Shown one piece after another: positions 46,814 through 52,677 of a stretch of DNA of 52,677 bases. The position numbers were made by a program, and so were the translations under genes. The DNA comes from Deltaproteobacteria bacterium (lineage in GTDB: Bacteria; Desulfobacterota; Binatia; UTPRO1), in the NCBI GenBank assembly GCA_020852955.1, contig JADYZW010000012.1, forward strand, positions 1 through 52,677. Reading direction: 5' to 3'. Under the pieces are notes generated by a model. The model saw nothing but the letters and a program-made list of their open reading frames with translations. It searched no databases and was not told the DNA's origin. How positions within the stretch are numbered: position 1 is the first letter of the stretch; every line of letters starts with the position of its first letter.

Positions 46814-46896
46814 GCCCGGCTCGGTTGCGGACGCCGCGCGCACCCGCTAAGCGAACCGGCTCACGCAACTCGACGCCCCGACGGAGGATTTTCCCC

Positions 46897-47781
<885 letters not shown>

Positions 47782-47798
47782 GGCGCGGGCCCGGCGCG

Positions 47799-48986
47799 AT
47801 GTTCCTCGATCTCTTCTACGGCCTCCGCGACGAAGGCATTCCCGTCGCGCTCCAGGAGTGGATGACACTCCTGGACGCTCTGCGGCGCGGCATGCACGGC
47901 TCGAGCCTGCTGCGCTTCTACCACCTGGCGCGAGCCTGCCTGGTGAAGAGCGAGACGTTCTACGACGCCTACGACCGCGTGTTCGCGCGCGTCTTCAGGG
48001 GAGTCGAGGGCCGCTTCGACGACGTCGCCGACGAGATCCTGCAATGGCTCGCCGATCCCAAGAACTTCCCGAACCTCTCTCCCGAGGAGCTCGCCGCGCT
48101 CGAGCGCCTTTCCTCCGACGAGCTCATGCGCCGCTTTCTCGAGACGCTCGCCGAGCAGACCGAGCGCCACGACGGCGGCGGCAAGTGGGTCGGCACCGGC
48201 GGGAAGTCGCCCTACGGCCACGGCGGCCAGCATCCGACGGGTATCCGGGTCGGCGGACCCGGGCGCAGCCGCTCCGCGATGAAGGTCGCCGAGGACCGGA
48301 AGTTCCGTGACTATCGCACCGACGTCGCGCTCGACGTCCGCCAGATGCGGGTCGCGCTGAAGCGCCTCCGCCAGCTGACCCGCACCGGCCTCGCCACCGA
48401 GCTCGACCTCGACGAGACGATCGACGAGACCTGCAAGAACGCCGGCGAGATCGAGATGGTCTTCCGGGCACCGAAGAAGAACGACGTGCGGCTCGTCCTG
48501 CTCATGGACGTCGGCGGCACCATGGACCCGTACTACGAGCCGATGAGCCAGCTCCTGACCGCGCTCCACGACGAGCGCGGTCTCCGCGAGTTCCGTCCGT
48601 TCTACTTCCACAATTGCGTCTACGACCACGTGTACTCGCGCGCGCGCCTGACCCGCGCCGACGCCGTGCCGACCGGCGACATCCTGCGCAGCCTCGACGA
48701 GCGCTGGAAGCTCCTGATCGTCGGCGACGCGGCGATGCATCCGTCGGAGCTCCTCGAGGGCCACGGCGGCATCAACCCGCACAACACCTCGCCGACCCCA
48801 GGCATGACGTGGCTGCAGCGCCTCGCGGGCCACTTCGAGCGCGCCGTCTGGATCAATCCCGACGAGCAGAAGCTCTGGGACCACACCTACACCACGCGCC
48901 TCGTGCGGCGCCTCTTCCCGATGTTCCACCTGAGCGTCGACGGCCTGGCGAGCGCCGTGCAGGCCCTGGTGGGCGCGCGGGTCTGA
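47799..48986 (+). CDS. VWA domain protein of the CoxE-like family
   Basis: 395 residues. The N-terminal half is helical with a Gly-rich loop (GGGKWVGTGGKSPYGHGG). The von Willebrand A domain begins near VRLVLLMDVGGTMDPYYEPM, a MIDAS of the D-x-G-G-T type in place of DxSxS, and ends VDGLASAVQALVG. It pairs with the MoxR ATPase. In CODH clusters CoxD/CoxE act in cofactor maturation; no such enzyme is here, so the target is unknown. Confidence 0.9.
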   Translation: MFLDLFYGLRDEGIPVALQEWMTLLDALRRGMHGSSLLRFYHLARACLVKSETFYDAYDRVFARVFRGVEGRFDDVADEILQWLADPKNFPNLSPEELAALERLSSDELMRRFLETLAEQTERHDGGGKWVGTGGKSPYGHGGQHPTGIRVGGPGRSRSAMKVAEDRKFRDYRTDVALDVRQMRVALKRLRQLTRTGLATELDLDETIDETCKNAGEIEMVFRAPKKNDVRLVLLMDVGGTMDPYYEPMSQLLTALHDERGLREFRPFYFHNCVYDHVYSRARLTRADAVPTGDILRSLDERWKLLIVGDAAMHPSELLEGHGGINPHNTSPTPGMTWLQRLAGHFERAVWINPDEQKLWDHTYTTRLVRRLFPMFHLSVDGLASAVQALVGARV

Positions 48987-49002
48987 GTCCGCGAGGGAGG
49001 CG

Positions 49003-49434
49003 ATGGCGCGCGGCGATCTGCGCGTGAACGACCGCCTCGTGGTCCCGGCGGCCGAGCTCGACCTGCGCTACGTCCGCGCGAGCGGTCCCGGCGGCCAGAA
49101 CGTCAACAAGGTGGCCTCGAAGGCCGTCGTACGCTTCGATCTCGCCCACTCCTCCGCCGTTCCCGACGATCTGAAGGCGCGCGCGCTCGCCCGCCTGCGA
49201 TCGAAACTCACGCAGGCCGGAGCGCTGATCGTCACGAACGGCTCGACGCGCGACCAGGGGCGCAATCGCGAGGCCGCGCTCACGCGCCTCGCGGCGCTCC
49301 TCGCGAGTGCGGTCGCCCGGCCGCGTCCGCGCCGTCCGACGACGCCTTCGCCCGCAGCCATCGAGCGACGCCTCGCGGGAAAGCAGCGCCGGGCGAGACT
49401 CAAACGGGCGCGGCGGATCCCCGCGGCGGACTGA
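49003..49434 (+). CDS. arfB: Alternative ribosome-rescue factor ArfB
   Basis: 143 residues with the GGQ motif at 30-32 (RASGPGGQNVNKVASK), which hydrolyses peptidyl-tRNA on stalled ribosomes. A basic C-terminal tail (RRLAGKQRRARLKRARR) enters the mRNA channel, as in known ArfB proteins. Follows the VWA gene by 16 bp. Confidence 0.94.
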   Translation: MARGDLRVNDRLVVPAAELDLRYVRASGPGGQNVNKVASKAVVRFDLAHSSAVPDDLKARALARLRSKLTQAGALIVTNGSTRDQGRNREAALTRLAALLASAVARPRPRRPTTPSPAAIERRLAGKQRRARLKRARRIPAAD

Positions 49435-49817
49435 CGCTTCCGCCCCGGCCCGGACCGACGGCTCGGCGACGCGCCTCCGCGCGGCAGAAAACTGACGATC
49501 CGCCGGGCGGCGGCGCGCGCCCCGGACCGCAGCCCGCGGATTTCCTGGCATTCCCGTCCTGTGCGTCCGGGCACACTCGTTGCTTTGCGACCCCCTATCG
49601 GCGCCAACGCCGAAGCAGGCGAACACCTGGAGAACTGCGTGACGATCTCGCATGACGCGGCAGCACGCGCGAACGGACGGAGCGCGGGGTCGGAGCCCCC
49701 GCCGCGGGCCGTCCGGTTCGCCGCGGACCCGAGGAGCGTACCCTCGCCGCGGGCGGCGGCCGACTGGAAGCGCGCGATCCTCGCGACCGCGGCCGCAGGA
49801 CGGCGAGCGAACCCGCA
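49435..49817. other. Gap between arfB and the HDOD/receiver pair
   Basis: About 380 bp without a credible gene. A perfect short hairpin (TCGGCG, loop CCAA, CGCCGA) lies near 49599-49614. No convincing promoter hexamers. Confidence 0.4.
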
Positions 49818-50726
49818 ATGAGCGGAGGAGTCGAGCCGATGGAATCCCCGCAGGCCCTCGCACGGGACGCCTGGACGCCGCCACGCCACGAGGATCTCCA
49901 GGCGCGGATCCGGAGCACCCTCGCCCGCCTGTCTCAGACCGGCGCGCTCCCGACGTTGCCGGCCGCCGCAAGCGCAGCGCTCGGCCTCGCGCGCGACCCC
50001 GAAGCCGACGTGGACAAGCTCTGCCGCGTGATCCAGACCGACGTCGGGCTGTCGGCGCGCGTGTTGCGGGTCGCCAACTCCGTCGCGCTCGGACGCCGCA
50101 ACCCGGCGCGCAAGCTGCAGGAAGCCGTGATCACGCTCGGGCTCCGCAAGACCTGCGACATCCTGGTCGCCGCCTGCGCGAAGCGCCTCTACGAGGGCGC
50201 CACGGTCCGGGCCGAGGAGCTCTGGAACCACTCGCTGGCAGTCGCCGTCGCGTGCGAGGAACTCGCCCGTACGACCCGGAGGGTCGAGATCGGATGCGCG
50301 TTCCTTCCCGGGCTCTTCCACGACGTCGGGCGCGTCGCGTTCTTCCTCGCCGACGAGGCGGCGGCCGAAGTGATCGAGAGCCTCGGTACGGAAGGCGGGA
50401 AGGAGAAGGCGTACCTCGAGCGCGAGTGGTACGGGTTCGACCACGCCGAGGCGGGCGCGATCCTCGCCGAGGACTGGGGGCTCGCGCTCGAGCTCTGCGA
50501 CGCGATCCGTTGGCATCACGCGCCGACGGAGGCGGGCGCGGCGCGCGAGCTCGCCACGCTCTTGAACGCCGCCGACGCCTTCGCCTATCGGATCGGCTGC
50601 GGTATCGGGACCGCGGCGCCGCCGAGCGTCGACGGCGCGCGACTCGAGCTCGGCGCCGACGACGAGCGCGCGCTCGCGGAGCGCATCCAGGCCGCCTGGA
50701 GCGAGCAACGCGATCTGCTCGGCTAG
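49818..50726 (+). CDS. HDOD domain protein
   Basis: 302 residues; residues about 35-240 match the HDOD fold: LPTLPAAASAALGLARDPEADVDKLCRVIQTD, LSARVLRVANS and FLPGLFHDVGRVAFF. HDOD proteins act in signalling or regulation but lack the metal-site pattern of active HD phosphodiesterases, although LFHDVGR retains an HD pair. Four bases before the receiver gene, so the two are coupled. Confidence 0.88.
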   Translation: MSGGVEPMESPQALARDAWTPPRHEDLQARIRSTLARLSQTGALPTLPAAASAALGLARDPEADVDKLCRVIQTDVGLSARVLRVANSVALGRRNPARKLQEAVITLGLRKTCDILVAACAKRLYEGATVRAEELWNHSLAVAVACEELARTTRRVEIGCAFLPGLFHDVGRVAFFLADEAAAEVIESLGTEGGKEKAYLEREWYGFDHAEAGAILAEDWGLALELCDAIRWHHAPTEAGAARELATLLNAADAFAYRIGCGIGTAAPPSVDGARLELGADDERALAERIQAAWSEQRDLLG

Positions 50727-50730
50727 ACCC

Positions 50731-51516
50731 ATGACCATCCTGATCGTCGAAGACAACCCGGTGAACGCCGAGATGCTCCGACTCGCGCTCGAGAAGGATC
50801 GCTACGCAGTCGTGCACGCCGGCGACGGCGCCGAAGCGCTCGCCACGCTCGAGGAGCACCCCGAGATCGACCTCGTCGTCACCGACGTCCTCATGCCGAA
50901 CCTCGGCGGCCTCGAGATGATCGAACGCGTGCGGCAGCGGCCCGAGTGGAGGACGCTGCCGGTCGTGGTCGCGACGTCGGTCGCGAACCACGCGACCGTG
51001 CGCCAAGCGTCGTCGCTGCACTGCAAGCACTTCATCGTCAAGCCGTTCACCGTACAGCTCCTGCTCCAGACGGTACGCGAAGCGATCGGCCAGCGCGGCG
51101 TCGTGCTCCAGGAGAAGGCCCGCGTCGTCGGCCGGCTCGGCCTCGAACCGGAGGGCTACGACCAGCTCGCGCTCGCGTTCGCTTCCTTCGTCCACGAGCG
51201 CGTGGCCGCGCTCACGTCGCTGTCTGAACGCACCGAGCACGAAGAGGTCGACCCCGCGCAGCGACGCGACCTCTTCGCCCTCGAAGAGAGCGCAGCGCTC
51301 CTCGGCGCCGAGCGCCTCGGGAATCTTCTCGCCGCCCTCGGCTGGCCGAACGGAACGGTCCCGCACGACGCACTCGGCGGCGCCTACAAAGCGCTCCTCG
51401 CCGAGCTGCGGCTTGTGAGCGCCGCGCTGCCGCCGCCTCGCCGAGCCGGCGGCGACCCGCTCGCCGCCGACACCCCGCGCGACGCCGACGCCGCGCCCGC
51501 GGAACCCGGCGCCTGA
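50731..51516 (+). CDS. Response regulator with unrecognised C-terminal helical domain
   Basis: 261 residues. The receiver (about 1-120) has the acidic pair near Asp8, phospho-acceptor Asp52 in VVTDVLMPN and Lys104 in FIVKPFTV. No HTH or known enzyme domain follows; residues about 125-230 are helical and charged, and the tail is Pro/Ala-rich. It may report to the HDOD protein made just before it. No kinase is adjacent. Confidence 0.9.
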   Translation: MTILIVEDNPVNAEMLRLALEKDRYAVVHAGDGAEALATLEEHPEIDLVVTDVLMPNLGGLEMIERVRQRPEWRTLPVVVATSVANHATVRQASSLHCKHFIVKPFTVQLLLQTVREAIGQRGVVLQEKARVVGRLGLEPEGYDQLALAFASFVHERVAALTSLSERTEHEEVDPAQRRDLFALEESAALLGAERLGNLLAALGWPNGTVPHDALGGAYKALLAELRLVSAALPPPRRAGGDPLAADTPRDADAAPAEPGA

Positions 51517-51628
51517 CCGCCCGCGACGGCAGCGCGCTCCCGTCAGCGGGCTGCGGGTCGCCGTCGCAGGGCCGAGCTCGCTACTCGCAGCGTTGCGCCG
51601 GTGCGCCACCGCGCCGACGCTCACGTCC

Positions 51629-52677
51629 ATGCTCGGCACGGTCACCACCTGTGCCCTCGTCGGGATCGACGCGCATCCCGTCCAGGTCGAGGTCGATCTC
51701 GCGACCGGCATCCCGCACACCCAGACCATCGGCCTCCCCGATTCGAGCGTTCGCGAGAGCAAGGACCGCGTGCGTTCGGCGCTTCGCAACGCCGGCTTCG
51801 AGATCCCGCCCCGGCGCATCACCGTGAACCTGGCGCCGGCCCACCTCCGCAAGGAGGGCGCCGCCTACGACCTGCCGATCGCCCTCGCCATCCTCGCCGC
51901 GACGGGACACCCGCTGCGCGAGCACCTCGCCGGCGTGGCGGTCGCGGGCGAGCTCGCCCTCGACGGCAGCGTCCGGCCGATCCGAGGCGCCCTGGCGATC
52001 GCGGCGGCGGCGCGCGCCGCCGGCTGTGCGCGTCTCGTCGTTCCGCGCGCCAACGCCTCCGAGGCGGCGCTCGTCGCCGACCTCGGGGTCGTCCCCAGCG
52101 ACGACCTGCGCACCACGGTGGACAGCCTGACTGGCCGCCGCACCCTGGAGCTCCAGCCGCCGCCTCCATCCGCACCGGAAGCGCAACGCCCGCCGCTCGA
52201 CCTCGCCGACGTGCGCGGGCAATCGTACGCGAAGCGCGCGCTCGAGGTCGCGGCGGCCGGCGGCCACAATATCCTCCTCGTCGGGCCCCCGGGTGCAGGC
52301 AAGACGATGCTCGCGCGTCGGCTCGCGACGCTCCTCGCGCCGCTCGCCCTGACCGAAGCACTCGAGGTGACGCGCATCCACAGCGCCGCCGGCCTCCTCG
52401 GCGAGCGCGCGCTCGTCGCCGAGCGGCCTTTCCGCGCCCCGCACCACACCGTATCGACCGCGGGGGTCTTCGGAGGCGGCGGCGCGATACCGCGACCCGG
52501 TGAGATCGCGCTCGCCCACCACGGCGTGCTTTTCCTCGACGAGCTTCCCCAGTTCCGCCGCGACGTGCTCGAAGGCCTGCGCCAGCCCCTCGAGGACCGC
52601 CGGGTCACGATCGCGCGCGGCGGCTGGCGCGTCACGTACCCGGCGCACGTCGTCTTGGTCGCCGCCATGAACCCCTG
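51629..52677 (+). CDS. comM: ComM/YifB Mg-chelatase-like ATPase (5' part)
   Basis: The frame runs off the right edge, giving 349 residues. The YifB N-terminal domain is clear ([50 protein letters not shown]), followed by the AAA part with Walker A GPPGAGKT (219-226), [10 protein letters not shown] and [11 protein letters not shown]. ComM is a hexameric helicase for branch migration in natural transformation; the dprA gene 8 kb away fits that. Confidence 0.93.
   Translation, partial: MLGTVTTCALVGIDAHPVQVEVDLATGIPHTQTIGLPDSSVRESKDRVRSALRNAGFEIPPRRITVNLAPAHLRKEGAAYDLPIALAILAATGHPLREHLAGVAVAGELALDGSVRPIRGALAIAAAARAAGCARLVVPRANASEAALVADLGVVPSDDLRTTVDSLTGRRTLELQPPPPSAPEAQRPPLDLADVRGQSYAKRALEVAAAGGHNILLVGPPGAGKTMLARRLATLLAPLALTEALEVTRIHSAAGLLGERALVAERPFRAPHHTVSTAGVFGGGGAIPRPGEIALAHHGVLFLDELPQFRRDVLEGLRQPLEDRRVTIARGGWRVTYPAHVVLVAAMNP

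Noticed and set aside
46369..46896. Upstream extension of the MoxR ATPase frame
   Set aside because: Overlaps the YidB-like gene, has shadow composition, and a good ribosome site precedes the ATG at 46897.
49530..49640. Minus-strand GEMM-like (c-di-GMP riboswitch) fragments such as CGCAAAGC
   Set aside because: Element order does not match the riboswitch, and no minus-strand gene lies downstream.

Overview
The window is a very GC-rich (about 70 % by eye), densely packed bacterial chromosome segment with about 47 protein genes. I found no rRNA, tRNA or CRISPR array. The gene content points to a deltaproteobacteria-like lineage such as Candidatus Binatota (Desulfobacterota_B) or Myxococcota. 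The signs are a wax ester synthase/DGAT, acyl-CoA dehydrogenase and SCP2-type thiolase genes, a deazaflavin (F420)-type nitroreductase relative, secreted proteins with Myxococcus-type Cys-rich repeats, and a dprA-topA-trmFO order. The taxonomic call is inference from gene content only.

Layout. 1-2.0 kb: the tail of a probable IS630 transposase, then a GAF/coiled-coil/receiver-like signalling protein. 2.0-6.2 kb, minus strand: recQ, a PlsC-like acyltransferase and a MotA/MotB-like stator pair with no flagellar genes nearby. 6.2-12 kb: periplasmic FKBP, a GAF sensor histidine kinase, a one-frame fusion of a transglutaminase-like domain to quinolinate synthase (NadA), a universal stress protein and a hotdog thioesterase. 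12-21.3 kb: lipid and CoA metabolism, with a crotonase-family protein, Ddn-like reductase, wax ester synthase, and a TetR-acyl-CoA dehydrogenase-thiolase operon behind a palindromic operator; a cupin/membrane protein/antiporter operon lies between. 21.4-22.3 kb: two tandem Hsp20 genes closed by a strong hairpin. 22.4-25.2 kb: two overlapping polytopic glycosyltransferase-like membrane proteins. 25.2-27.8 kb: threonine synthase overlapping a strikingly plant-like cystathionine gamma-synthase. 27.9-30.5 kb: Grx4-BolA pair and a ClC transporter with CBS and TrkA-C domains. 30.6-34.7 kb: a three-gene operon of secreted proteins ending in a seven-repeat YVTN propeller that carries a perfectly spaced, duplicated six-cysteine helical domain. 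34.9-45.8 kb, all minus strand: hotdog protein, zinc-ribbon membrane protein, dprA, topA, trmFO, glnE, ilvE. The topA-trmFO gap holds two inverted 111-bp repeat elements. 45.8-52.7 kb: mscL with a zinc-ribbon tail, a YidB-like protein, a MoxR AAA/CoxE-like VWA pair, arfB, an HDOD/receiver pair and the start of comM/yifB.

Most genes sit in short co-directional runs with ATGA, GTGA or TGATG overlaps, suggesting translational coupling. The items that look least ordinary are the transglutaminase-NadA fusion, the six-cysteine duplicated domain on the propeller protein, the paired 111-bp inverted elements, and the plant-type CGS/threonine synthase branch point.
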